DNA from: Raphanus sativus
Taxonomy: Eukaryota; Streptophyta; Magnoliopsida; Brassicales; Brassicaceae
Length of the DNA stretch: 64,000 nt
Direction: 5' to 3'
Assembly: GCF_000801105.2 (NCBI RefSeq)
Contig: NC_079514.1
Coordinates: 23,042,293 to 23,106,292, forward strand
Part shown: in pieces, positions 46,691 through 57,151 of the stretch
How the letters are laid out: each line of letters starts with the position of its first letter
Numbering within the stretch: position 1 is the first letter of the stretch
Program-made: the position numbers and the translations under genes
Notes under the pieces: generated by a model
What the model was told of the DNA's origin: nothing
The model's input: only the letters and a program-made list of their open reading frames with translations
Databases searched by the model: none

Positions 46691-47995
46691 AGTGCTGAAT
46701 TCACGGCTTCGCATCCACATCCACCCACCCTCACCTACGAAAATATCGACCGACGAGACGAGCCACTCATCGATCGACACAGTGATGAGACATGCATCGA
46801 TCTACCCTTCTCTCCACCTATCGATCGACACACACCTCTCACATACCGAGTGCAGTTACCAGCAATTGACCAAATCAATGCACTCCGACCAACACCGAAA
46901 CCACCAGCTGATCCTGCAGAGACTACTAGTAACCCTTCAGAAACTAAACCAGTATCAGAGGGAACTGAAGGAAGAAGGTTAAGGAGTAGGAAGGAGAAAA
47001 CTCCTAAGAACCTTAAGAGGGAAGCTAATGAAAAGAAGATAGATGGTTTCACTAAGAGAGTTATCAGATTCCCACTGGAAAAACCTTTTGAGGAAGTTTA
47101 CTTCACAAGCAGATTGTGGATGTTCTTTAGAGAGACAAGGGAGACTGAAAATGACATTAGGAGAATGTTTGACACAGTCAGAGAAGACATGAGGCGGAGG
47201 ATCACATTGAAGAAGAAGAGTGATCCTGGGAAGTTTGCAATACCTTGTATAGTAAAGGGAATTGAGTTTCCTCATGCACTATGTGACACTGGTTCTTCGG
47301 TCAGCATCTTACCAAAGGTTATGGCAGACCAGCTGGGTCTGAAAGTAGAGCCTTCACCAGAGATCTTCACATTTGTGGATTACACTCAGAAAAATTCTGG
47401 AGGCTTGATCAGAGACCTGGAAGTGCAGATTGGTAATGCCATTGTCCCTGTGGATTTTCATGTCCTGGATTTCAAGTTAAATTGGAACTCTTCCCTTCTA
47501 CTTGGAAGAGCATTTCTGGCTACAGTAGGAGCTGTATGTGACTTAAGCACCAACATGATGTGCTTGACTATGATAGATCCAGATATCCACTACGACCCTG
47601 TCAGACTTGGCAAAACACAAGCCAAAACCGTGGAAAAAGAAAATGATCTTGGTATCATTGCAGTTTGTCATTGTGAAGAAGAGTATGAAACAAAATACTC
47701 GGGATCGATCGACGACCTCACTACATCATCGATCGACATCAGCGAGTCAGAAGAGATCGACACCAACTTTGGCCAATCGATCAACAGAGACACACCAGAT
47801 GATGAACCCGATTTACCAGATCATTGCTACCCGAATTTCGCTATCCAACCCAACAGCAAACAAGATGATTACTCAGTAAGGAGTTGGGCAAACAGCGGAT
47901 TTCATGAAAGTTTTTCAGTAGATACAGCTATATCTTCCCACAGTGGAGATCACATAGAAGAGTATGATAAAGATTTTTGGGAGGAAAGAGTTTAA
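46691..47995 (+). CDS. Athila-like protease ORF (retropepsin)
   Basis: Open from 46691 to TAA at 47993-47995. The N-terminal part carries TCGATCGA-encoded IDRHS/IDRHTPL repeats, then VQLPAIDQINALRPTPKPP, a basic segment RLRSRKEKTPKNLKREANEK, and a retropepsin domain with the catalytic triplet in ALCDTGSSVSILPKVMADQLGL and a flap-like/second half (NWNSSLLLGRAFLATVGAVCDL). The C-terminal 100 residues are acidic, with SIDDLTTSSIDISESEEID repeats. Retropepsins cleave the gag-pol polyprotein in the particle. The true start is upstream and lost, so this is the C-terminal part of a gag-protease frame. No stop or frameshift is seen within it. Confidence 0.78.
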   Translation, partial: SAEFTASHPHPPTLTYENIDRRDEPLIDRHSDETCIDLPFSPPIDRHTPLTYRVQLPAIDQINALRPTPKPPADPAETTSNPSETKPVSEGTEGRRLRSRKEKTPKNLKREANEKKIDGFTKRVIRFPLEKPFEEVYFTSRLWMFFRETRETENDIRRMFDTVREDMRRRITLKKKSDPGKFAIPCIVKGIEFPHALCDTGSSVSILPKVMADQLGLKVEPSPEIFTFVDYTQKNSGGLIRDLEVQIGNAIVPVDFHVLDFKLNWNSSLLLGRAFLATVGAVCDLSTNMMCLTMIDPDIHYDPVRLGKTQAKTVEKENDLGIIAVCHCEEEYETKYSGSIDDLTTSSIDISESEEIDTNFGQSINRDTPDDEPDLPDHCYPNFAIQPNSKQDDYSVRSWANSGFHESFSVDTAISSHSGDHIEEYDKDFWEERV

Positions 47996-48004
47996 GAACA
48001 TTAC

Positions 48005-50222
48005 ATGGAGAATGATAGATTTGCAAATCGTTTCCCAAGAACAACTTGCTCAAAATCGATCCACATCCACTGCCCAACATCGGTCGATTATCTACCTCAT
48101 CCAGCAAAACGACATCGTCCATCGATCGACATTGCAAGCATCACATCGATCGATATTGAGTCAAACCACTTAAGGGACAAGATCGGAATTTCACCGATTA
48201 GGACAACAGATGGGTATATAATATTGTCAACATCAACCACAAAAATTCAAACTTCAACAACACATACCCTGCAACCTCCAGCAACCAGAAACATCACCAT
48301 GGAGACTTGCAACAACAAGAGCAATCGATTCAACCATGCAGCTAAACAATCATCATTGATCGCCATCACCACTGCACCATCGATCGATTCTCTCACCAAA
48401 CCTCAATCTCGCTTTCATAATTCTAGAGATATCAGGAAAGCTTCACTAACACCTGATGAATTTGGTATTTACAGGGATAGAGATAGCTTTGCAAGAGCCA
48501 TGGATGAAAGGATTCTACACATATTCAGGGAGGACATGAAAGACATCCTTCAAGTTGCCAATGGACCAGATAACATGTTCACACAGCAACGTGGCCATCC
48601 AGACATCCTAGCTCACGTCACAGACAACCACCACATCACCATGACAGAGGATACAGTTCCTCAACGTTTCCGTCCACATGGAAAATCCCCAACAATCGAT
48701 CAATATCGTTTCATCACCATCGATCGATGTCGATTTTCCCAGATCGATCTATAGCACAACAGCCAGATCGATCGACAGACGTATTGAGTTTGGACGATGC
48801 GCCTTTGACACCAATGGATCCAGAAGATTCAGATGGGAAGAGAGAGATGAATTTGGTGTCCACAGAGATGAATTTGGACATGCTAGGGGAGTTGATGGTG
48901 AAATCATCCATGTCACCAAAGAGCACATAAGGAAAATCCTGGAGAGAGCATCTCTTTTTAGAGGAGTTGCTTACGCCTTCCAGAACATGCACGCCCTTAC
49001 CATGCATACAGACCAGCACCAGTACCCTACAACAACGAGGATATAGATGATATGGTGACTGATGTATGGGGAGCTCAGGCACACCTGGAGGAAGAATTCC
49101 GCACATTGGTGGAAGATACCTACCAGCCATTGGATCGCAGCTATGAAGCTTTTCAGAGTGATATGGCAGTGCTAAGGATGGAGATTGTGAGCATTAGAAA
49201 TATGCATGAGAAGGAAGCTATGCCACTAGTATCGATCGACAAAGAACATACTCCATCGATCGATATCGGCCAGACGACATCGAATACCCAACCAGAATGT
49301 TCATCACCTAAAAAAGATCAATGGGAGATAGCTTACATCAACACATGAATGGGAGATAGCTTAACAATGTCGAATGGTTAAGCAAAATGATTGATCTTCT
49401 ACAGCAAGATTTGGAAACAATTCGCGAGAAAGATCAATCTCAGAGTCATAACGTGACATCGACGACACTCGTACATCCAGATCGATCGACATCGAGCAAC
49501 CACCAACGCAAACTACTTACACTGCAGCAGAAGTTGATCAAATCAAGCATGAGCTATACGAAGCTATGGATGCTATGGAGGAGAGGTTCAACAAGCGATG
49601 TGATGACATTGACGACCCTCTCAATGACAGAGTGACCAACCTATGCTTGGCTACTGGTCTACTGAAAAACGAGGTACTCACTATCTAGAGAATTCTTCAG
49701 TATCAACGTCAGCATTCAGAATCGATCGACACAGTTACCACTGGATCGACCGACAGAACTCCCAGCGAAACGACCGACGCACACATTGTAGCATCGATCG
49801 ACACCGAGTCTTTGACAGACCGAGATCAGATGATACTTGACAAGATCGACGCCTTGCAGCAGGAACTGAAGGAGCTATCAGAATACGCCTACAACACCAT
49901 CTACATGAATGAAGGCAGCATTGAACTACTTGAAAGAAGTCTGAGGAACCTCACATATGCCACCCTCAAGATGGATGAGAAACAGCTCAGAAGTGATGAT
50001 GCCACAAGAAGCTTCATTGCCACATGGTTCATAGGAGGAGACACGAAATTGATGCTTGTTGTTCAACAAGTAGCATTTATGCACCAACTAGCTCACACCA
50101 CCAAAATCAAGCTAAATGACTATAACAAAGCGCTGAGTAGGAGGCAACCCACTATTAGATTTTATTTTAAAGTTTTCTACATTTTTACTTTTATTTTCGC
50201 ATTGGTTTTTGCAGATTTTTAA
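48005..50222 (+). pseudogene. Decayed long ORF of A-prime with a repeated DEFG module (function unknown)
   Basis: Frames 48005-48754, 48678-49046, 49052-49348, 49387-49635 and 49812-50222 appear to be pieces of one long protein separated by frameshifts and stops. SIDR/SID repeats encoded by TCGATCGA recur throughout. Two related modules are visible: TPDEFGIYRDRDSFARAMDE followed by RILHIFREDMKDILQVANG (from 48449), and RDEFGVHRDEFGHARGVDGE followed by IIHVTKEHIRKILERAS (from about 48843). Coiled-coil-like parts follow (EEEFRTLVEDTY; DKIDALQQELKELSEYAYN), and the end is KALSRRQPTIRF. I recall similar 'hypothetical' proteins in Brassicaceae. The position after protease would normally hold RT/integrase, which are missing. 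Confidence 0.6.
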
Positions 50223-51413
50223 GATCCAAGTAGAATGATGATTTCGTCGACCGACACAACAAAGTCGCAGCGATGACACCACACGACCAATACTTATGAT
50301 CGACGTATCTCTATACGTATCGATCGACGCTATCGCGGTCAGGTTTAATCGTTCTTACTTGTTACATTGAGTACTTATGATTTATTTCTTCACTTAACTC
50401 CGGCTGTGTTACACTGGAACAGTGTAATTTAAGTCTAGGGGAGAGGTTTGATATGTGTTTTTTTATTTTGGTTTTTGTTTAAAAGTATTTTCAAATTATT
50501 TTTCGCATAAGTACTAAAATGGGGACATTGATATTGATTTATACTTGATTATCTAACCACTCTTTAGCACCATTCTAGATTTACTTATTACAGATAGTAC
50601 TAAAGATGTTAAAGTGCATCAACATGTCACCTATACACACTTTCCTAGATTGTTTGAAGGAACCAAAGCTGACCTCCAACACTAATACTGACTTTATTTG
50701 CTTGTCTTGGGGCTTGGTAATCACTGGATCGGAATCCTCCTGCAAGTCTGGAAGGTAAAAAGTCGGTGTGTTTTTGGTTCCCTTCCTTCTCTCTCTTCGG
50801 CATCTCAAAGATCTAAGTTTAAGTTATAAAAGATTTAAATGATTTCTTAAGAGGCAGAGGGGTAGGAGTGTCTCCTGCGACCCCATTATTCTAAATCTCA
50901 AGGACGATCACACATTGTGGAAACGAGGGATAGGTAAATTACCTGTGATCCCATTATTCGCTACACTTTGTCAAAATGTATGAGTTACAATTGCAATGAG
51001 ATAGATAAGATGACTTTTGTTGGCATCGAAACCTATTAAAATTGAAACTAATAAGAGATTCAGAGAAGAGAGATGAGGGGAGAAAAGGGATCAGAGAAGA
51101 CTACCTGTGTGTTCAGATACTTGTTTGAGTTGAATCCATGTATCCTTTGATCGATACTCCCAAGGTAAAGCCCGCACCTTTATTTTATGTTAAGAAATGA
51201 GGTTAGTAGAGGGGAATATCAGATAAGATTTGCTAAGTTGTGAACTAGATGAATTTGTTTGCTAAGATAGGATAATGCATAATGAACTTCTGTGATTAGG
51301 ATGTTTAGATATGAATTGTGAATGACTTGAATGTTTTGAATCTTTAAGTCCCTGCTATTTTCAAACCTTTTCTATAGACTACTGAGTTTTTGCTTGAGGA
51401 CAAGCAAATGAGT
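50223..51413 (+). other. 3' non-coding region of A-prime
   Basis: Counterpart of 12825-13972 in element A. It contains a first purine-rich run TCTAGGGGAGAGG (about 50436), the repeated GGGATAGGTAAATTACCTG / GACCCCATTATTC words (about 50865-50960), and no gene. Confidence 0.6.
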
Positions 51414-51427
51414 AAGTCTGGGGGAGT
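51414..51427 (+). promoter_or_regulatory. Polypurine tract of A-prime
   Basis: AAGTCTGGGGGAGT directly before the LTR, identical to that of element A on the other strand. Confidence 0.8.
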
Positions 51428-52724
51428 TGATATACCATGGATTTCACCCATTTTCTACCATGGTATAATGATATTTTTATTATATAACTAATATGTTTTC
51501 TAGCCTATTAGGTATGTTTTCAGGTTTAGAAGTGTTTCATGATAAAGTGATGCTTTTGGAGCATTTTGGAGCACAAGAGATAATACACCCGAGTTGACCA
51601 TTCAAGACCAAGTCGGAAGTCAACATTCAGAGAAGAACCGATCGATACTCATATAGAGTTGTCGATCGATGTAGCTGTAAAGATCCGCGTACTTGAAGAT
51701 TATAATCGATCGATACACATCAAGTGTTCTCGATCGATAGCCGACTACTTCACCAAGGCTTCACCAAATTACGAGATTACCCCTGACGAGTTTTTAACCT
51801 AATATAAATGCTTAAATACCCTGCCTAAGTGTTTTTGACGGCAAGCGAAAGCAAGCAAGCAGAGAGTGTGAGAGAGATTGGAGAGATATCATTGAGAGAT
51901 TTGTGATTGAACTCCATTTGTTTTCTATTCTCTATGTAATGCAATTTCTTTACCTATCTTGTGTTATGAATTGCTTGTTATGTCTGAGTAGTCTACTTGT
52001 TAGATCTAGGGTTTAAATAGGTTAGTAGGATTAGCCCCAAACTATACTTGCTATGTTGTGATATTCAACAATTGGATTGTACCCTATGCTTGTTCTAGAT
52101 TAGCTAACTAGAGCATAGATCACTAGGATTTTTATATCTTGAATTATTTGTTTGAACTAACTTGTCTCCTGTTGAGAAGAGCGAGAGCCCTCCTTGAGAC
52201 CTAGTGTTCATTATCGGCTCGCGCCTAGGCATTTCTAGAAGCCGTCGATCGATATCCCAACTGGACAATCGATCGGCGCTGCGAAAGGTGTATCGCTCGA
52301 TATCTCTAAAGGATATCGATCGCCTCTTTTTCTGGTCAACAGACGAAAGTTGAGATAAGAGACCTAGTTATTTAACCAGTGAGACATCACTGATTGTTAA
52401 GCGGCATAATTCTTTAATATCATGCAAACAACTTGTTAGGCACTTATAGACATTATAATCTCCAATACCTGAATAAAAGCCCTATGTCTAGCACTCTTCC
52501 TTATCTTATAAACAACCCATCATATTGTTAGCAGAGCAACTACCTTGCTCATTTAAGATTGTCATTTTACATTTCCATCATAAAAACCAGCTTCACCTAG
52601 GATTGATTAATTAATTAGATTTAATTGGTTCCCTAACTCCTCGTGATTCGATCCCTAAGTACTACAGCTGAACCTCTTATTTGAGAGAGTAAAAACACTC
52701 TTTAGGGTAATTTGAGTGGTATCA
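51428..52724 (+). repeat. 3' LTR of A-prime
   Basis: TGATATACCATGG to GAGTGGTATCA, the reverse complement family of LTR A1. It includes TCGATCGA clusters at about 51640-51740 and 52245-52325. The right flank is ACCTT; the matching left duplication is lost with the 5' end. Confidence 0.85.
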
Positions 52725-53520
52725 ACCTTCAACCCCATATTTCTTAACATAAGGGTCGCTGTTTAGTAGAGATTACCTGAAGTACTCAACCTCGGACAAA
52801 CGCAGATTGAACCTGAAGTCCGAAATTCCACCTTCGGTCCCAAGCCATAGATCAGCAGGACCAAAAATATCTATATAAATATAAATGATTTTAGTAAACG
52901 TTGAACTCAACTATCACATTTAAAAGTAGACACAGAAACTACACTTACTCCAACGATTGCAGAACCACCACATCTTAAGGGCCACAATCACCTGTCCTCT
53001 CTTGTTTTTAAGACCATCCCGAAAGCCTAGAGATACTATTGGAGTCAGAAGCGTGCTTGAGAAGTCTTATTGCTTTGAAAATATCAAGGGACACGGTAGG
53101 GTAATTAAATGAATCTCTAATTAAATCATGAAATGACAGAAATCATGAAATGACAGTTATTAAATAACTCACTCAGTATAATTAAGTTTTCGATTCTGCT
53201 TCTACATATCATTTATTTGCAAAATATAAAAAACACCTAATATCTAATTTTGCTAATGTTTTACATAGTTTCATGTATTAGTAGAATCAAATTGTTAAAT
53301 TTTTCTTAGTTTCATGAATTTAGACTATTTCAATCAGTGAGTTTCACTTAATTATTCATAGAATATTTCTTTATCGCATGTTCGTTTTTCAAAGTTTCAA
53401 ATCCAAGTCATGCGCATGTTCTTGCAGTGAGAAGTTGTGTCTTCTCGTCTTCTAAAGACGTCTATCAAATCACTCTTAAGCGGGATAGTAAATACAATCT
53501 TATCGGTAAGAGGATCATCC
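52725..53520. other. Spacer with weak minus-strand open segments
   Basis: Short open stretches on the minus strand (LWLGTEGGISDFRFNLRLSE near 52860-52785; KNKRGQVIVALKMWWFCNRW near 53020-52945) could be decayed exons, but I recognise no family and cannot support a gene. Confidence 0.3.
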
Positions 53521-53524
53521 CCAT

Positions 53525-53532
53525 TATAAATA
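53525..53532 (+). promoter_or_regulatory. Candidate TATA box of the F-box-like gene
   Basis: TATAAATA about 65 bases upstream of the ATG at 53595, a suitable spacing for a short 5' leader. It is the best core-promoter match in the region, judged by sequence only. Confidence 0.45.
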
Positions 53533-53594
53533 GGTTTATCACCTGTCCAAATACGTAAATCTTTCCATTTACTCGATTAAACGAATATCTCTGC

Positions 53595-54179
53595 ATGTCG
53601 AACTTCAACTTGGCTTATGTCCCTCCTTTCATCCTCCATAAGATTCTCTCAAAGGTAGCAACAAGTCACATCCGGGACTTCGGTAGTGCTAGAATTGCTT
53701 TCTCCGGGTTTAATCAAATTGGCAGAGATGACTACTTCTACCGATCTACTGATCTCATTCACTTCAATGATTGGATTGATGAGGTTAATGCTGTAATAAA
53801 ATTCCGACTTCTGTGCTACCAAGCCGGTAATATAGAGGACATCTACTTGCGCGATATGTATGAGTTCTTCTTCCTCCATTTACTTGATCACAGAAGAGAG
53901 AAAATTCATCTTGCTGCTGAGAGAGGATTGTTGTTAGCCAAGTATGTAGATGGAATGCTCAACATAGCGTTTAGTGTAGATGATGGAGGGTTGGTTCACA
54001 ACTATCCTAACTTTAGTCGTGAATTTGTTGATCGGATGGATTACATGATCGGGACTCAGATATGCTCAGCCCATTGGGGTTATGAAAAACCTGAGGTGTT
54101 TATGTCTCTACTGGAAAGAATAAAGCCTTGGTCCGTCTCACATGATTGCTGGTGCTCCGCAATAGAACCGTGTTTGTAG
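53595..54179 (+). CDS. F-box-like protein of the At1g67623/At2g35280 type (194 aa)
   Basis: Intact single-exon frame, ATG 53595 to TAG 54179. The N-terminus VPPFILHKILSKVATSHIRD, then FGSARIAFSGFNQIGRDDYF, looks like a divergent F-box, which docks proteins to SKP1 in SCF ubiquitin ligases. The middle part (LCYQAGNIEDIYLRDMYEFF, then LDHRREKIHLAAERGLLLAKYVDGML) resembles the Sel1-like segment of this Brassicaceae family (usual form YREGIEQYF, then GLEHLKKAADEGHPEAAYVYG). The C-terminus (EKPEVFMSLLERIKPWSVSH, then CWCSAIEPCL) has a conserved-looking CWC motif. It lies between two transposable elements with its own candidate TATA box. Family assignment is from memory of the motif pattern. The protein is somewhat shorter than typical members and may be a young lineage-specific copy. 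Confidence 0.6.
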   Translation: MSNFNLAYVPPFILHKILSKVATSHIRDFGSARIAFSGFNQIGRDDYFYRSTDLIHFNDWIDEVNAVIKFRLLCYQAGNIEDIYLRDMYEFFFLHLLDHRREKIHLAAERGLLLAKYVDGMLNIAFSVDDGGLVHNYPNFSREFVDRMDYMIGTQICSAHWGYEKPEVFMSLLERIKPWSVSHDCWCSAIEPCL

Positions 54180-54337
54180 TCTCCTTAGATGGATCAAGAA
54201 CACAGTGGAGATGCTATCGTTGTTTCTGGCAATGTGCAGTTTGAGACTTCTGCAATGCTATTCACTTGACCACTGCCCACTGGCCAATTGAAGATTAGTA
54301 GTGGTGTTTATTTCTCGAGTTATGGCATGTAGTTTTA

Positions 54338-54402
54338 TCTACTTTTACTAAGTTTCGGATAATGTAATGTCTACTTTTACTAAGTTTCAGATAATGTAAT
54401 GT
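54338..54402. repeat. Short direct repeat 3' of the F-box-like gene
   Basis: CTACTTTTACTAAGTTTC followed by (G/A)GATAATGTAATGT occurs twice in a row. AATGTCTCTA(A/G)CTTCTCTCT then also occurs twice. Confidence 0.7.
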
Positions 54403-54553
54403 CTCTAACTTCTCTCTATAATATAATGTCTCTAGCTTCTCTCTGTAAATGTCATAATGCAAATATATCTCATAACCAGTTGAATCTCTCTGATCATATT
54501 TCCAAAATAAAACAATATAATATCTAGTTAGACAATATTAATCCCTTAATTTC

Positions 54554-55204
54554 ATGGCCAAGAACACGCATGAGATCGTTCCGTATGAACCAGGCTCTAA
54601 GCCAACAATTCTTGCACGAAGGGATGGCAGTAAAGAAAAGAGTGTTGAGGCAACAAGTGGTAAAAAACTGACAAGTAAGATTGTGACACCTTCTCGTGAG
54701 GCGCACCACAACGAGATCAACGTAACGGTTCGTAACAAGGATGTAACAGCGGTCTTCTTTTCTCCTTTGCGAAGTATGAACGCTCTTAATGAGGATGATC
54801 AGGTCATAGGTGCCTTAAGTGATATGGAGCTTACGGACCAGCAATGTGAGGCAATGCTCGAAGATGAGGTTAATGATGATGATTTGCTAGGCATGGATCT
54901 CATGGAGTTGGAGAGTAACCAAACCAAAGTGCAGGCTGTCGCGGAGGAAGAAGATAGAAATACTGCAAAAGTGGCGAGAATAAAGAAGCTTGGCGTTAAG
55001 AGAGGAGTTCCCTTGAGTATTCCACACAAGAAGTTTGAGATTCTCCGTCGAGGATCTCCTACCAAGTTCTCGGCATCTTCGCGTGTGCTGACAATAGGAG
55101 GAAACGGGAAGGCTAGGAAACGACATCGGACACGAGATGGAAAGGAGTCTTCCAAATTTGATGGTTCGATGAGTTCCAAATACTCATCGCGAAATCATCC
55201 ATGA
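54554..55204 (+). pseudogene. LINE ORF1, C-terminal part
   Basis: An open frame of 216 codons with NKDVTAVFFSPLRSMN, an acidic segment (SDMELTDQQCEAMLEDEVND) and a basic tail (GKARKRHRTRDGKESSKF). Plant L1 ORF1 proteins carry a DUF4283 domain and a CCHC knuckle near the N-terminus. Neither is present, so only the tail remains. Its TGA overlaps the ORF2 start as ATGA at 55201-55204, an arrangement suited to coupled translation. Confidence 0.65.
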
Positions 55205-56477
55205 GGACACTCAGTTGGAACTGTCGAGGGATAGGGACTGACCTCACAGTTCGACGCCTTACGTAGATGTGTCAGAAGCATCGCCCAGGACTAGTGTTCC
55301 TTTCGGAAACGAAGAATAAGAAGCGGCAGCTGCAAAACATTCAGGCCGATTTAGGATTTGATCGTTTGTTTACCGTTGAGCCACTTGGACTCAGCGGAGG
55401 ATTAGCTCTTTTATTTATGGATGATTTTCAAGTTAATGTTTTATTTTCAAATAACCGTATGATTGACATTGAGGCAGTCATAGATGGAATAAAAGTCTAC
55501 ATGACCTTTGTTTATGGAGACCCTGTTTTAGAACGTAGAGAACAAGTTTGGGAGCGTCTTACGCGCTTTGCCACAACTAGAAATAGACCTTGGTTCATGA
55601 TTGGTGATTTTAATGAAATAGTGGATCATACTGAAAAGGAAGGAGGCAAAAAACGCTCTGATAGCTCTTTTTTACCATTTAAACAAATTCTAAGTAATTG
55701 TGGCATGTTGGAATTCCCATTTACTGGAAATAAACTCTCAGGGGTAGGAAAAAGATCTAGAGGAGTAACAGTGAGATGCCGTTTAGACAGAGCAGTAGGA
55801 AATAAGGATTGGCATGATCAATTTCCACACACATCATCGAAATATCTCCGGCTTTGGGGTTCAGATCATCGTCCAGTCCTAGCAGAGATTCTCAAGAGGC
55901 CAAAAAGAAGTAAAAAGAAATTTAAATTCGATATGAGATGGCTAGATGATGAGGAGCTGAGGCAAGTAATTCTCGAAGGATGGAAGTCAGATGATCTACC
56001 ACCTGATGCGAGTATAATGGATCATATTGTCAGTTGTAGGAAAGCTTTGAGTCAATGGCGGAAAGAAAATAATGTGAATTCCGAAAAGCTGGTGGAGGAA
56101 CTTAAAGAGAAGGTAGAAGATTTGTACTCAGATGATGATGCAACATCTGAACAGATAGCTGCGGCCCTGAAGGAACTCTCTAACACTCTTAAGGCAGAAG
56201 AAATGTTTTGGAGGCAGAAGAGTAGAGTGTTATGGCTTAGAGAGGGAGATCGAAATACAAAATTTTTCCACGCATTAGTTAAACAGAGGAGAGCGAAGAA
56301 TAGAATAACACAACTCTTAGATGCAAATGGGAATATGGTTGAAGATGAAGAGGGATTAGTAGCCATTGCTACTAGTTATTTCAGGCAAATTTTTGAATCT
56401 TCGAACCCAGAGGAGATTGCAGAGGCGCTTACGGAGGTTAAGACCACTATTACTGGACAAATCAATGAGGAACTCAC
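55201..56477 (+). pseudogene. LINE ORF2, apurinic endonuclease domain, one stop, 3' end lost
   Basis: Starts MRTLSWNCRGIGTDLTVRRL. A TAG at 55264 interrupts, and the frame continues unbroken to 56477. Endonuclease signatures are LVFLSETKNKKRQL (metal-binding Glu), FMIGDFNEIVDHTEKEGG (Asp/Asn) and RLWGSDHRPVLAEI (Ser-Asp-His). This is the exo/endonuclease fold that nicks target DNA for reverse transcription. The pre-RT linker (FWRQKSRVLWLREGDRNTKFFHA) is intact. RT is missing because the LTR of element F begins right after NEELT. Confidence 0.85.
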
Positions 56478-57046
56478 TGTTGGGCCCAAATATGACCCCC
56501 TAGCTAGTGATAGACAATAAGAAATGATAACGGGCCGCGAAAGGCCCATCATGAATTCAATCTTCAAAAACAGCTAAGTCAGATCCGGAGGCTGTGAGCT
56601 GGAGATGTTCATCAGAGAGGTCAAGGAAAAGAGGCAGCTCGTTGACAAGTAAACAGGCGCAGGACCCGGTCAAAGAGGTAGCTCGTGGACAAATAAAAAA
56701 GCGCAGGACCCGGTCAAAGGGGAGCTGTTACAAATCATTCAAATCACGGAGGAGATCTCGGGAACCAGTTGGTAGCGACCAAAGGGGGTCTGAGGCTATT
56801 TAAAGAAGACATCAAACAATAATCAGGGGATACACATTCTCTACGATTCATACACATTAGCTCTTAAACAGTATTATCTCTTTGTAATCTCAAAAACATT
56901 CCTTGTAAACAATTCTTATCAAGAATCAATAAAATCATCATTCATTCTACAAGTTTTTACGGGATTCAGCCCACGTTATCTTTCCCTAACCTTTTCCTAA
57001 ACTTTAACCTGACCTAAAAATCAGGAGGTGAGTTTAATCCCTCACA
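56478..57046 (+). repeat. 5' LTR of element F
   Basis: 569 bases from TG to CA. It contains a direct repeat of GGCAGCTCGTTGACAAGTAAA-like words with GCGCAGGACCCGGTCAAAG twice (about 56655 and 56700), a TATA-like CTATTTAAAG (56798) and an AATAAAATCATC polyadenylation-like region (about 56929). Confidence 0.85.
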
Positions 57047-57048
57047 AT

Positions 57049-57065
57049 TGGCGCCGTCTGTGGGG
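57049..57065 (+). promoter_or_regulatory. Primer-binding site of element F
   Basis: TGGCGCCGTCTGTGGGG lies two bases after the LTR. It is the form typical of Tat-group plant retrotransposons. Confidence 0.8.
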
Positions 57066-57151
57066 AAGAAACAATGGAATCCCTTACTCCAACTTAAGGA
57101 TGAATCCAGTCGATCAGACAACAAATTCATCTAACCACTGAATAGTGTCAC

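Larger units (their letters stand above)
46691..52724 (+). mobile_element. 5'-truncated Athila-like Ty3/gypsy element 'A-prime'
   Basis: Plus orientation. It lacks a 5' LTR and the gag core. The recognisable element starts at an open frame at 46691 and continues through a retropepsin ORF, a decayed long frame (48005-50222), a non-coding 3' region, the polypurine tract (51414-51427) and a 3' LTR (51428-52724). Its LTR and 3' region match element A in reverse complement (for example AGCGCTGAGTAGGAGGCAAC at 50131 against 24896). RT and integrase are absent. Confidence 0.8.
54540..56477 (+). mobile_element. L1-type LINE, ORF1 C-terminus and ORF2 endonuclease, cut by element F
   Basis: Begins within ORF1 and runs to 56477, where the LTR of element F starts. 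The RT domain should lie to the right of F outside the window if the insertion split a longer copy. Confidence 0.85.

Noticed and set aside
52785..53040. Possible minus-strand exons of a host gene
   Set aside because: Only two short open stretches, no family recognised, no full exon-intron structure.
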